DNA of 64,000 bases from Fallopia convolvulus (taxonomy: Eukaryota; Streptophyta; Magnoliopsida; Caryophyllales; Polygonaceae). Shown in pieces: positions 37,101 to 48,260 of the stretch (its first letter is position 1; each line of letters starts with the position of its first letter). The translations under genes were made by a program, and so were the position numbers. The DNA lies in NCBI GenBank assembly GCA_964016875.1, contig OZ024726.1, positions 29,997,503-30,061,502 on the forward strand, in the 5' to 3' direction. The notes beneath the pieces were generated by a model. It did not search any database. It was not told where the DNA came from and saw only the letters and a list, made by a program, of their open reading frames with translations.

Positions 37101-38973
37101 TGATATATAGATAACTGTATACTTCAAATTAATAAAAAAGAAGAAGAATAAGAGAACATACCGAGTGAAGATAAGCAGGATCAGAAGATCGTAATCTGAG
37201 AGCTGGTTCTTTAGAAAGTAGCCATGCAGGAAATCCACCCAAATCCCATTCTGCAATGGATGGGATCATTTTTTTTCAGCCTTAGCCTTTGAAGAGTCTT
37301 TAAATAATTAATGAATGGGAACAAAATAAGAATTTCAGAAAGAAGAGACAGCTAAAAGCATTCATAGTGCAAGGACCCAAATCCATGAAGACCTGGAAAT
37401 ATGATTGACGGATACACACCCATGATCAAGGATATTTTTGGAAAAAAAATAGCTTTATATTGACTACCAAACAAAAGTGGAGTTTGATCTTTTTTGTTAA
37501 GACTAATTTCAATTTTCTACCAGCCCAATTATAGAAAAAGTTATTATGTCGTTGAAAGCTCAACGGGTCAAATAACATGTAGGACTGCAATAGAATCAAA
37601 TTTCTGAAAAGTGATGAACACAGGAATGTGAATCAGATTTTGAGCCTAACCTGCACAGATGTATGGCCCAGCTCGAAGCATTACCAAAAGATCTAGCTTA
37701 TTGCAGAGTTTAAGAAATGATATTATGTCTGCAAGACCCTCGAAAACAAGTTTGCCAGGAAGAGGCTCATGTAAATTCCATGGAACGTATGTCTGTATAG
37801 TATTCAAGCCTAAAGCTTTTGCTCTCAACAGCCTATCTTCCCAATACTGTGCACATCAACAGAAGAATTCACACGATAATAAAAAATGACAGCCCATATA
37901 CCCACCCAATGCCATATCTTTAACAAATTACTGGAATGCTTTTGCCATTATACATGCTTAGTTTTACACTTCATAATACAATATCACCGTGATGCAATCC
38001 AACTGGGATATATTTTACTACCATATGTATTCCCCTTAATGACTACGAAGAATTATGAATGAACAAAATATCCCTTCCGAAGGGCATATACTGGAGATGT
38101 CTTTGAAGCTAAGGCAATGGGGAATGGGGTGTAACAGCCGACTGGTAGGCTTTGAGGACTGAGGAAAATTATCTAAAGTTACCATGAGGAATCTGGTAAA
38201 TAACTCGGGTTACCATGTGCACTTTCGGATCAAATGCAAAGCTGATTTTACAATGCCACAATGGAATTGGCCTCAATCTTAAGCATGTTTCAATTTAATG
38301 GTTAGTGGAAGTTTCTAACATTTGATTGGCAGCAAAGTTCAACTACTATTATACTAGCTGTGTAAGTATTTTTACGAATCAACACTCGTTCAAAATTCAT
38401 AGATCAAGATGGCTATTAAACTGGAGTACCGCAAAAGAAGAATATGCAAAAAGCAGTACCTGGGGTAAAATCCGAAAATAGTGCAAATCACCTCCGAGTA
38501 TCTGAAAAGGCTTGCCATCTTTCCAGAACATGTCATCCTCAATTTCAAATGTCCTCACACCAACCTGTGCTAAAAGCTACAAATTACGCTAAGCTATTAC
38601 GATATACAGTTCAAATAATTTCTTTCACATGAATAATTGGACCAAATAAAATCCCTAATTCACGTGATCTCCTCCTTGCTATTCCTGTATTCTCTTCTTT
38701 AATTGCTCTACATCAGAAAGATCAAACTGCAAACAACAAATTTTGAAGTTCCATTGAAAGTCGTTTTCTTATACTACTACGCATGAGATTAGGAGAGATA
38801 ACCTTTTTGCGAAGGTGAGACTGGGAGTCAGAAGAGGAGAGGGGGGAGAGAGAAGGTAAAGGAGCGACAGAGGCGAAGAAAGCAACCACAGTGAGAAGGA
38901 AGAAGAGACCAGCCATGGATGTCTTCTTCGTCATTTTCGAAGCAGGAGCTCTACTGAGTTTTCGAGATGGCAT
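28130..38973 (-). CDS. BGAL17: beta-galactosidase 17-like, GH35, complete 19-exon gene
   Basis: Exons (minus): 38803-38973, 38460-38564, 37651-37846, 37162-37250, 36919-36999, 36205-36299, 35674-35744, 35222-35312, 35000-35117, 34822-34917, 34659-34707, 33908-34095, 33749-33820, 32723-32872, 31810-31860, 30576-30723, 29128-29273, 28972-29037, 28130-28225. All junctions are GT-AG and phases match, giving about 692 residues, close to the ~700 of Arabidopsis BGAL17. The N terminus has a hydrophobic signal or anchor (MAGLFFLLTVVAFFASV). GH35 signatures: NTIQTYVPWNLHEP, RAGPYICAEWDLGGFPAW with the acid/base Glu made across an exon joint, GGPIVMLQIENEYG, EFYTGWLTHWGE with the nucleophile Glu, and MAHGGTNFGF. 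It removes terminal beta-galactose from glycans, presumably in cell wall, apoplast or secretory pathway. It lacks the extra C-terminal lectin domain of the longer plant BGALs, as expected for this subgroup. No lesion seen. Confidence 0.95.
31449..31640. mobile_element. small MITE in a BGAL intron
   Basis: Inverted ends GTTCAAGTGAGGA (31450) and TCCTCACTTGAAC (31626) bound about 190 bp of AT-rich DNA, lying in the intron between exons 15 and 16. No clear target duplication, so the family is open. Confidence 0.6.
32118..32245. mobile_element. foldback MITE in a BGAL intron
   Basis: A near-complete hairpin of about 125 bp. GGATTACTAATAAAGAC... on the left pairs with ...GTAATCC on the right, and the centre AAATGCATGAAAA pairs with TTTTCATGCATTT around a short loop. 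It lies in the intron between exons 14 and 15. Confidence 0.65.
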
Positions 38974-39091
38974 GGCTCTCTTTTTTCTTTTTTCTTTTTT
39001 CTCTTTTCTCTTTTTTACACGATTGATACCTATTTTGGACCTTATTCGTTACTCTGTAGTTTGTTTGGTCAACGTGCAACAAATAATCTAA
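38974..39091 (-). promoter_or_regulatory. 5' leader/promoter side of BGAL gene, CT-rich tract
   Basis: Directly upstream (minus) of the start codon the plus strand is a run of CTTTTTTCT repeats (38978-39017), that is, a GA-rich tract in the gene's leader. Only about 110 bp separate the start codon from the next mobile element, so the promoter is probably partly built from or displaced by that element. Confidence 0.35.
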
Positions 39092-39296
39092 GAGTAAATT
39101 TCAGAAAACCACCCATAAATTAGGACATTTTTCACAAAACCACCCACAAAAATAAAAATAACATAGAACCATCCAAAAAAAGCAAACGTTTTCAATGAAC
39201 CACCCACTTAAAAAGTTCCGTCAATTGCCCGTTAGTTTTCTAGGAAAAGACCATATTATCCTTCATTATATTCTTCAAATAGAAGTGTGTTACGCA

Positions 39297-39955
39297 CAGG
39301 GGCGGATCTACGTTATGCCCAGTGGTTGCTATAGCCCCCACTGGAATTTTCAAAAAATAAAAATAAAAAAATCGGTGATTATAGATGTGTGGCATACTCA
39401 GTTTGAGACTGGAAATAGAAATGGAAATGGCATTGAATTGATTGACGGGGAAGGGTTTTAGATATTGCCAACTAATCACTGAAATTATGTGCATGTTTAG
39501 TTCAGTTGAAAGCTTGGAAGCTTTTGTGTATGCGGCGGTGACCAAGGAGAATGATAGTAGGGTGATGAAGATGGTCACGTGACATTTAGGGTTTTGTATG
39601 GGCATGTTTAGCCATTGGACTACTGAGACAGAGGCCAATAATAGCCCATTTACTTTTTCTTTGGGTAGAATAACCCACATCATTATTTTCTGGTAAAGAT
39701 TTATCAGTCTAATCATTTGTTATATAGTAGCCCATTAATCACTTGCGACATAAAGTTATATATATATATATATATTTTTTACAAAATTTTACGAAAAAAT
39801 ACAAAATTTTCTATAAAATTTATTTTATATATAGAAAAATACAATTTTTTTCTATATTTTATAAAAAATACAAAAAAATAATGACGAATCTGTAGTCAAA
39901 AAATTTACCAAACGAATTTAGCCCCCACTGGCATAAATTCCTGGCTACGCCACTG
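39297..39955. mobile_element. hAT-type MITE nested in the long-TIR element
   Basis: A 659-bp element with ends CAGGGGCGGATCTACG and GGCTACGCCACTG, subterminal GCCCCCACTGG on both sides in opposite orientation, and perfect 8-bp duplications GTTACGCA (39289-39296, 39956-39963). The AT-rich core has no coding frame that I can support. Confidence 0.88.
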
Positions 39956-40589
39956 GTTACGCATGTACCCATTGAAAACAGAATAGAAATACAACCCATT
40001 ACTCAGTAGGAGTTTTAGTACAAAGTACACCACTTTCCCCCTTATTCCCCCTTTCTTGCTGATAGCAAGCTCCATAATTCTTTAATGGAAACGCCAAAAA
40101 CCAGAGCAGAAGCATATATGCTCATATTTGTGCAAATATTAAAGATTACACAAGCAACAACTCAAAATTCAAAACCCTAAATAAAATCCCTAAATTTGGA
40201 ATCTTAAAATCATAAGCCAATAAATAGATTTGCAATGATTCCTAATAAGCCTAGGGCTTGTAAATTTCGGTTGCCACCTCCACAAATAAATGACAACATA
40301 TGCAATTGTTAAGAATTTTACATGGTAAAGAGAGAGGCCGAAATCAATCAACAAGATTTGAACTTTAAAAGCAAAGGGAAGGGATAAATATGCAGGAGCT
40401 CTTCACGCGGGGAGTTAAATCAAAGATATAAGATTCAGTACAACTACACTTTAAATTTCTCAAAAAAATGCATACAGATTCCTCTACAATTGAAACCCTA
40501 AAAAGCGTAAAATCTAATCAAATTGAATCATTGTTGGAAATGTACAAGTGAAAGAAGGCTAAATTTGACCAGACTAGAGTAGCACAAAT

Positions 40590-41010
40590 TGTCTTAATTG
40601 GGGACGAGATGTATGTTGGAGTTGGTAAGGTCGTCAAAGACCTCGTTGCATACGACAATGGATTCGATTTTGGAGTAGGGATAATAGGCGGAGAAATTGC
40701 AAAGGATCCATGAGAGGGAGGAGTGTATGAGCGTACGCCAGTGAAAAGGAGATCGATCAGGAGATTGCCAGTGACCGCTGATGAGAGCGCTATGGACAGT
40801 AGGGTCGGTGTTGAAGACCTTGACACAGAAAAAGTCGACCCGACAGTCCTTAGCGACTTGATCAATGAACGGAGACTTGATCATCAATCTTGGTGACTTT
40901 GTCCGTTATGAGAGGATGTTAGTTGCCCCAGTTGTAATTTACGCCGGCATATGCGTGGAGGGGAGATTGAAAGAGGAAGAAGAAGGTGTCGTCAATTGCC
41001 CTGTTTCAAC
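40590..41010 (-). pseudogene. captured N-terminal fragment of a GH17 glucan endo-1,3-beta-glucosidase
   Basis: On the minus strand broken frames read in order AYAGVNYNWGN then a stop, HPLITDKVTKIDDQ, VKVFNTDPTVHSALISG and WILCNFSAYYPYSKIESIV, then CNEVFDDLTNSNIHLVP. This matches the start of plant GH17 proteins: the G(I/V)NYG N terminus, the NNLPSPDKV and K(V/L)xxTDP blocks, and the GNEV motif that contains the catalytic acid Glu. At least two frameshifts and one stop are present, and the C-terminal half with the nucleophile is missing. It is a captured, non-functional fragment. Confidence 0.62.
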
Positions 41011-41265
41011 AGCAGCAACTACTCGCTTTCACTTGCCCACTAACCATCAATTAACGGCGAATAGGCAGGGGGTGGCTCATTGATAACGGAAGCATCTCAT
41101 TGGATGGTTTTGTGAAATTATAATTTTTAGGGGTGGTTTTTTGAAAAATATTCTAATTTACGGGTGGTTATGTGTAATTTACCCAATAATCAAATCTATT
41201 TTATTTTTTTGGTTGAACAAAAAATCTTTATGCACAGAGTTTTTTTCCGGACGCACAAGAATTAT

Positions 41266-41405
41266 TGCGCTTCATGATGAGTTACGCAAACGGATACCCT
41301 AAAAGGACCCCAATATCCGATGTTATTTGTGCACTTCATGAAGCGTTATTCATCGAAAAGATTTACGCTTTATGAAGCGTAAACCTTCGTTACAAGGCGC
41401 GATAC
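41266..41405. repeat. palindrome cluster B1, left terminal
   Basis: Contains GCGCTTCATGATGAG, GCACTTCATGAAGCG and ACGCTTTATGAAGCGT, the last near 41365, plus weaker words; it occupies the same position as cluster A1. Confidence 0.75.
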
Positions 41406-41508
41406 GCTTCTTCCCCTTCCTCCCTACTTTCTGTAACGAAATCGGACGATGGGCAATACGCCGCCGATACTCCAATTTCCGATAAGCATAGCCTTAAAAT
41501 CGTTAAAA

Positions 41509-44500
41509 ATGGCGAAGGAAGGTGGTGATAATCATGGCGGTGCTAAGCCGGTGGATTCGGCGAAAAATCCCGACGATGGTGGCAGTTCTCTTCCGTTGGC
41601 AGTGCAGTATAGGGCCGATGAAGGTGGTGGCGGTGCTCCTGTGACTTTAGGGCAAGCAAGTAAGTGCTGGTTTTGCTATGATTTTGCCATTAGATGCTTT
41701 GATTTTGCTGATATTCATTGGCATTGTTGATTTTTCCATTAGATGCCTCCTTGATTTTGCCTCTATACGGAGTGGTCTATTTGACTGGATTGAACCAATG
41801 TAGAATGTTAGGAGTCAAACTCAATTTTTAGTAGCAAGATTTGTACGTAAACCAACTGTGAATTCAAAGTCTTGTTTGATGTAATTGGGAGTAGCTTTAA
41901 GTGCTCTAAGCTGAAGCTGGTAAAATCTATAGGATTCTTGTAAGATGTTGGTTGAATTGTTGAAGATCCAGAGAATTGACAAATTTAAATTGCCTGTTGG
42001 ACATAGCTAATGTTGGGTGAATTCTGGACCTGTAATTTTTGATAATGTGTGTAGGTATTGTGTGTAGCTAATACAGAGTATTTTGATAATGCTTCTGGAC
42101 ATGCAAGTCAATGAACAAAATGAGTTAACTGAATGCCCAAGATGAATTTTAGGGTAATACATAGTATTTGAAATCTGATTTTTGATCTACTTGGAGACTG
42201 AAATGCATTTTTCCCGGATGAATACGAAGATTGTCCCATTATTTCTGCTTGTGTGTGGTTAATTGCTTTCATGTAAAATGCTGTAAATATATTTCTTGGC
42301 AATGCAAGTTGTGATATTCCCTTGTCTACTGGTGTGTGATTAATTAATCTCTGCAAATCAAAACTTATGAAATATGCTAATGTGAGGGTTTAGGCAAGGT
42401 CAATTTGTTAATCCAGTTTGAACTAGTTTATACATACTCAAATGAGCTAAAAGTATGTATAAAGTTTGACTCTTGTTCAATTTGAATATAGAGTGACATA
42501 TAACCCTGTGCAGTTCTAAGTTATGCAGGGTTGTTTCTTCATTGGTTTTGAATTGGCCTTTTTCATAATTGTGATGATCATTTATGTTGTGCCTTTCCTG
42601 GGTGATATTGGTAGATGATAAACACTAGTAGGTAGTGAACATGGACATGATTGGAGGTTTGGTGAAGCTCACAAAACATTTTATAGTTGATTACATCTTT
42701 TGGACCCCATTTACATAATTCCAGTATTGGCTTTGTTTGATTTTTGAGGAATCAAGTTGGTTCAGTACTCAAATCTCTCTTTTGGTTAGATTATAGGAAT
42801 CAAATTAGGGTTTTAAACCTTCCAACAGCCTCAAACCAAATAATGACAAGCACAATGAAACACTAATTAGGATGTATATGCATTTTTGTGTGTTTCTTAA
42901 AATTATACAAATAATCCAAACAAGGTTTTTTTTTGGTCATCTCCAAACAAGGTAAATGAAACACTCTTCACAAGTCTCATCAGATATAAAAATGCTCCAC
43001 AACCCAATTAGGAAAAATGGCTATGACCCCCCACACACACAAAAAATACTCTAAACTGGAAATGCATAAAATAGGTTGAATGAATAACTATTATGTCCAA
43101 TTTTCCTTAAGCATGTAGCATTTTTATTATCATACTACTGTACCAACCATTCCTAATAAAACAAGGAGCTCATTACTCTCAACAATTCGAACAAACAAAT
43201 TAACTAAGAGGAAGACCAAATAAGACTGGCTGCATATAACTTTGGATTGTATTCAACACCTAGGCATTGAAGTACATATCAGTAGCTAGGCAGAAAATAA
43301 TAACCTTTACCTTTTGACATTCTTTTGCACCATGCTCAAAACTCCCACATACAAAACATGGCTTCTTCCTTTTAGCTGATTTACAGTTAAATGCAACATC
43401 CTCCAGATCTTCGACTGTTTCTGTGTTTTGCCCTTCTGGCACATCATTACCCTGGCAACAGACAAGAAAAAATCTTAAATGACTATTTGAAGCTTTAAGC
43501 AATACTCCATACAAAACGTAAAAACAAAAATTTTAATTTCCAGAAGAGTGTTGTTGAATACTAGGAACTAGCCAGTATCCAGAGCAACAGAATCCTACAT
43601 AACAATATAACTTCACACACAGTCATTCAATTTGATGGCCAAATCTAGTATATAGACAGACCTGGAATGTCTACCCAATTCCAATATGTTAAAGAGTGTT
43701 GAATTGCTTTGACAAAGCCTAAAGGGCTACACAGTTGCAAATCAAATCCTTGATAAGGAATATTAAAAGAAGGTTACTGGTAATCCCCTACTCTGGCCCG
43801 CTTTCTCAATGCTCACTGCTAGATTCTGGAACAGCAGAGTAAATCAGAGAGACTAAGAGAGATTGGTTCATAGGAAGTTCTTCACCAATCAGCCAACCGG
43901 AGGTTGATCGACATTCAATTATAGAACATGTGGAGAGTGGTTACTATGCAGGAGATTGAACCATGACTGAGTAAGAAAACAATGGAAGGTGATCGACACA
44001 ACTTAGAAATTGCAGTTGAAATAGTTGTATTGTTTGGATTAGTAATTAAACTTATCCTGTGAGAGGTAGAAGGTACACTGGAAGTAGCTTCACCAGAGAA
44101 TGACACAACTTAGAATATAGATTGATAAGATAATTTGAAGCATAGTAATGAAAAATCCAAAAGGAGAAGAAATTAAGAAAAAACCCAAATCTATACAAAG
44201 ATGTAGTATGTTTTCTTTGCATGGGAAAATTAAGAGGCAGAATTGAGAATGAGAATCTATACAAAGATGTTCAACCACAAATGCACAAATGCAAACACTA
44301 AATGTGTCATCCTCAACCGCTGGGATTATAAAACATATATTCAGAATATTCATGACTAAAATACCTGATTAGATAGATAATGATAGGTGGTTAACCAAGA
44401 AAAAGTGCTCTACATTCTCCTTGGTAGATTCATCAACATCTGGGTGGATAATTTGAAGCATAGTAATGTAGTCATTTGTTTAATAAGAACCCCATCATGT

Positions 44501-46772
44501 GATTCAGTCACTCAGACAAGGATCATCCTTAACACCAAAAGTTGGAAATCATGATTCATGACCCAACCCAAATTAGCTTCTTATTTGTTCTTGCTTTGGG
44601 TTGTCTATTACAAGAAGTCAAGAAGGAGCATCTTGTGTACTACCACCCACACACAAAATTCAGCTGCATAAACATCTTTTAACTAAATTTTTATCTTTTG
44701 TAGGGTGAAAGGGAGAAGGAAAAGAGCCTTCTTTTAGCAAATCTCATACACATCTTACAGATTCTCCTTTTTACTTCCACTGTTGATGTACATAAAATAA
44801 TAATATTAGTAAGGTTGAAGACCCAGTAAACTTTAATGCTCTCCCAAGACCCATCTCTTCTTCAAGCAATGATTATAATTGGCCAATTCCTCTCATTACT
44901 AATACAGCTAGCAAATAGATTTCAAGTTCTAACCAATCAAACACCAGCTAGTTTATCTCACACATCATCATCATCATACTAACCGATTACCCATGTACAA
45001 GCCACACATCTATATAAAATATCTATGAAAAACAATTCCTTATCCTAATTTTTCTTATCCTAATTTTCCTGTAGTTAACCTGTAGTCATGTAATATTGAA
45101 AAATGGAAACTCTGCACATTCACTTGCAGATTTTTGCTAGACTACAATGCCAAAAAATTGTTGGTTGATATCAAATAACAATAACTATCACCAGTATGAG
45201 TTAGTTGTGATCATGTTTAAATCCACCATGTCACTTATGAAGCTGGTATGATTTGAAGCTCCAAATTTGGATTCCGGGCAAACACATGCCAAACATACTC
45301 CTTACTATCACATAAACACCAAACCAAAAAAGAATCAACAAAAGGAGAAGAAATTAAGAAAAAAATTTAACATGAAACTTACAAGTCACAGCCTTAGAAT
45401 TCTTATTTACATAAAGAGGATTTGCAAGAGTTGGAGCTCTTCCCACAAGACTTGTTTTCTCAATGTGCTGATAAGTGCAAATGCAACAACTGTTTTCTCA
45501 ATGTGCTGAGGAATACTGATAAGTGCAAATGCAACATATGTTTTCTCAATGTGCTGAAGAAGCTCATATGGAATAGATTCAGTTTCTGGAACATATCCAA
45601 TCTCCTTCATTGTGAATATGTACAGATTTTTGTTGTTAAGCTTGTTTAATTGTTTCATGATGAGTTAGTTGATGTATATTCTGTTCTTGATATTTATATT
45701 TTATTTTTTTTGAAGTTTTAGTTTGAATTGAATAATCATGTTCATCCTACAAAAGGAAAAGAAGATTGACATATTGATATTATATATGTAGGTGAAGATG
45801 GTGGTGGTGTAGGTGGAGCCGTCGGTGGTAACGACGGAGATGTTGGAGGTCGCGCTGGTGTTGGTGGACAGCCGACTGTCCATGGATCGGGTATGGAGTT
45901 GGAGGGTGGTAGAGGTCCGGATGTACGAGTGGAGCCGGATGGCGGTGGAGCGTCGGTGGGTCCCTCTATCCCACCGGCTAATGTTGTGGTTGATGATTCG
46001 AGCGGCAAATCCACTCCGATTGACACGGGAAAGGAGTTTGGAAAAGATTGGTGGGGCAAGACGGGTCTATCGGTATGTAATTTCATTCCTAGATTTATAA
46101 GATTTTGATCTATTTACATAATGTAGATACTATTGTATTGAATTATAATAAATTTATGTTATGGTTGAATATATATCTTAGTTTTACATTACGAATGGTC
46201 ACATGTGATATAGATATTTAGTCCCGAATATGGATGTAGTTTGGTTTTATAAGTGATTTGAAAACATAAAATTGATATTTGAAAATCATGTATTGAAGAG
46301 AGAACATATTTATGAAATTACGTTATGAACAAATTAAGATCCATATTTATGAAACCATGGGAATGCAAAGTTGAATATCAAAATATAATGAAAGAAACAA
46401 TTTCAACAGGCATTTCAGGAGAGATGCACGTCTTTTTCTACTCCCGTCTCGATGCCGCCTCCTCAGCCGAAAAAGAAGAACACAAGACATGCGAGGTCAC
46501 GGGGCATATTAGCGGAGCAACGTGCTCAGGTCGAGCCTCGGCCGAATAAGGCTAGGACGGGGCCCATAGTAGATACATTGATTTCAGAGCTACAACGCGA
46601 GGAGACAGAGCAGCATATTGGGGATATGCAAATATGTCAGGATATAGGGCCATCCGCCCCTATGGATGTTGATATGATGCCGCAGACAAATCAGACCGAT
46701 GTTGTTGACCCTTCAGATGAGCAGACACTTACCCCTCCGCATGTTTCACAGTCTCCATTGAACAACGATTGA
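41509..46772 (+). CDS. MULE accessory gene, three exons, unknown function
   Basis: Exons 41509-41659, 45792-46072 and 46419-46772 join with GT-AG junctions and matching phases, giving about 261 residues. Exon 1 (MAKEGGDNHGGAKP...) ends in a split Ser codon completed by exon 2. Exon 2 is glycine-rich (EDGGGVGGAVGGNDGDVGG) and ends GKDWWGKTGLS. Exon 3 has a basic patch PKKKNTRHARSR that could be a nuclear signal, a Gln/Glu-rich helix-like part and an acidic tail. After the stop (46770-46772) a shifted frame continues in the same style (TTIEDITRDVDTIPRA, a TAG at 46810-46812, MVAQTDDVVPESDP...), so the ancestral protein was probably longer. Exon 1 is conserved in copy A with the same start and donor. 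It converges on the transposase gene, as mudrB converges on mudrA in MuDR; no sequence similarity to MURB is claimed. It could be a captured host gene. Confidence 0.6.
43311..43451 (-). pseudogene. captured exon of a CCHC zinc-knuckle protein gene
   Basis: A 141-bp (47-codon) exon with intact flanking splice signals on the minus strand: TTGCCAG before it and GTAAAG after it, both in phase 0. It reads GNDVPEGQNTETVEDLEDVA, FNCKSAKRKKP and CFVCGSFEHGAKECQK. The C-x2-C-x4-H-x4-C spacing is a perfect zinc knuckle, of the kind found in plant AIR1/AIR2-like zinc-knuckle proteins that bind RNA. Only one knuckle is present; the other exons of a source gene were not found. It lies antisense in the MULE's intron, so it is best read as captured DNA. 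Confidence 0.65.
45455..45565. repeat. short tandem duplication in the accessory gene intron
   Basis: TTTTCTCAATGTGCTGA occurs three times (about 45457, 45492 and 45540), separated by copies of the unit GATAAGTGCAAATGCAACA. Units differ in length by about 10 bp. Confidence 0.8.
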
Positions 46773-46971
46773 GGATATTACTAGGGATGTTGATACGATC
46801 CCTCGGGCTTAGATGGTTGCTCAAACCGACGACGTTGTCCCTGAGAGCGACCCTGCATTGACAGAGCCGACTACTTTAGATACTGAAATGCACGATGATG
46901 AGGAGATACTGAGGGACATTGATTTTACTGTGCCATCTCCTCGCGCTACTGATATTGAGGGACATTGGTTT

Positions 46972-47023
46972 TATGCAAGATATGGAAGTTGTGTCGAATC
47001 TCACAACTTCCATATCTTGCATA
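46972..47023 (+). other. perfect 22-bp stem hairpin with 8-nt loop
   Basis: Positions 46972-46993 and 47002-47023 are exact reverse complements; the loop TCGAATCT is 46994-47001. It lies about 200 bp past the accessory gene stop and just before palindrome cluster B2. Copy A keeps only the right arm, with changes (about 18285-18305). It could act at the RNA 3' end, or be a small-RNA precursor-like hairpin; neither is shown. Confidence 0.85.
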
Positions 47024-47079
47024 ATCCGATATGGATGGAGATATGGCAGCGTTGGCGGTTTATTCTGTTCTGGATTTAC

Positions 47080-47240
47080 GCGCTTCATGAAGCGCAACTT
47101 CACGCTTCATAAAGCGTTACGTCACATGGAGCGTTCCATTTTTATTTGCCCAGATTGCCCCCGCATGGGGTTTTTGTTTGCATATAGCAGCGTATCATGA
47201 AGCGCGATGCTTCATGAAGCATCGCGCTTCATGCCGCGAT
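47080..47240. repeat. palindrome cluster B2, internal left
   Basis: Includes GCGCTTCATGAAGCGC (47080-47095), ACGCTTCATAAAGCG, CATGGAGCG, and then a tight pair GATGCTTCATGAAGCATC near 47206-47223 next to GCGCTTCATGCCGCG. Confidence 0.78.
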
Positions 47241-47254
47241 AAAATGAGGGTTAA

Positions 47255-48260
47255 TGGTTTATTGGTAGGTTTTAGGGTTATATTAAGGTTTTATCTCTAC
47301 ATGCAAATTAGTGTTAAGGGATAATGTTTTATTTCCATTTTGATCTTATTTAAATGGTAGGGTTAGTGTGAGCTTTTGATCTTTAACTTCAAATTAGGAT
47401 TGCGATTATTAGTTAGGGTTAACGAATGTTACATTTAATGCATAGGTTTTAGGGTTTGTTCACTTCAATTTAGGATTTTGTTTTAGTTAAATGGTAGGAT
47501 TAAGGTCAAGATTTAGGATTGTAGTTATTTTGGTTGTATATACGATATGGTTATGGTTACTTTGAGGTTTTGATCATTCCATGCAAATTAGGTTAGCGAT
47601 TATCAGTTATGGTATGAATTAAGCTTACTTGTTAGTTATTGGGTTTAGGGATATGTTGTATATGTCAGGATTAATATGTTAAATGGATGATGCTTGTGAT
47701 GTAGGGTCTTTTTAATGGGTTAAGGTTTAGTGTTTAGGGTTTAGGGTTTAGGGTTTAGGGTTGATGATAAACATAAATCATGTTGAAAACATTCTACTTC
47801 ACCCAATATACTTAACTATTAACCCTAAATCATGTTCATACCAATCATCTAAACTCATTACCCTACACCCTAAATAATCTTAACCTGAACCATACCCTAA
47901 ACCCTAACCCTAACCTAACCCTACCCTAAACCCTAAACGCTAACCATAAAACATAACCTTACCATAAATTATAAAGTACTTGAAAGGATGTCGGGTTAGT
48001 GTTTAGAAGTTTAGCTATTATTAGTTATGTATGAAGTACCATATCACTAACCTAAACCCAAAACCTTAAACCCTCTCCCTAAACCTAATAAAGTACTTGT
48101 AAAGATGACGGTTTAGTGCTTAGAAGGTTATTAAACACTAAAACCTAACCATAAACCTTCACCCTACACTAACCCTAAACCCTACCCTTACTATACCCTA
48201 ACCCTACCCTAACTATACCCTAACCCTACCCTAAACCCTAAACCCTAACCATTAAACGTA
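47255..48260. repeat. telomere-like repeats in inverted orientation, MULE B
   Basis: The left half is G-rich, with GTTTAGGGTTTAGGGTTTAG near 47735-47760. The right half is C-rich (AAACCCTAAACGCTAACC, CCCTAACCCTACCC) from 47815 to 48255. It aligns with the block in copy A in position and flanking words. Confidence 0.85.

Larger units (their letters stand above)
39092..41184. mobile_element. long-TIR element (MULE-like) with captured glucanase fragment
   Basis: 2.1 kb bounded by inverted repeats of about 80 bp. The left end reads GAGTAAATTTCAGAAAACC and the reversed right end GGGTAAATTACACATAACC, with alignment continuing through repeated AACCACCC and ACATTTTTCA words. It is flanked by AATAATCTAA (39082-39091) and AATAATCAAA (41185-41194), a 10-bp repeat with one mismatch. 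Long TIRs and a 9-10 bp duplication fit the Mutator superfamily. It has no transposase but carries a piece of a GH17 gene and a nested hAT MITE, so it resembles a Pack-MULE. Confidence 0.72.
41660..45791 (+). other. large first intron of the accessory gene
   Basis: Between the GTAAGT donor and the TATGTAG acceptor. It holds a reverse-oriented zinc-knuckle exon and a small tandem array. The rest is AT-rich without recognisable genes; it may be one captured genomic block. Confidence 0.5.
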
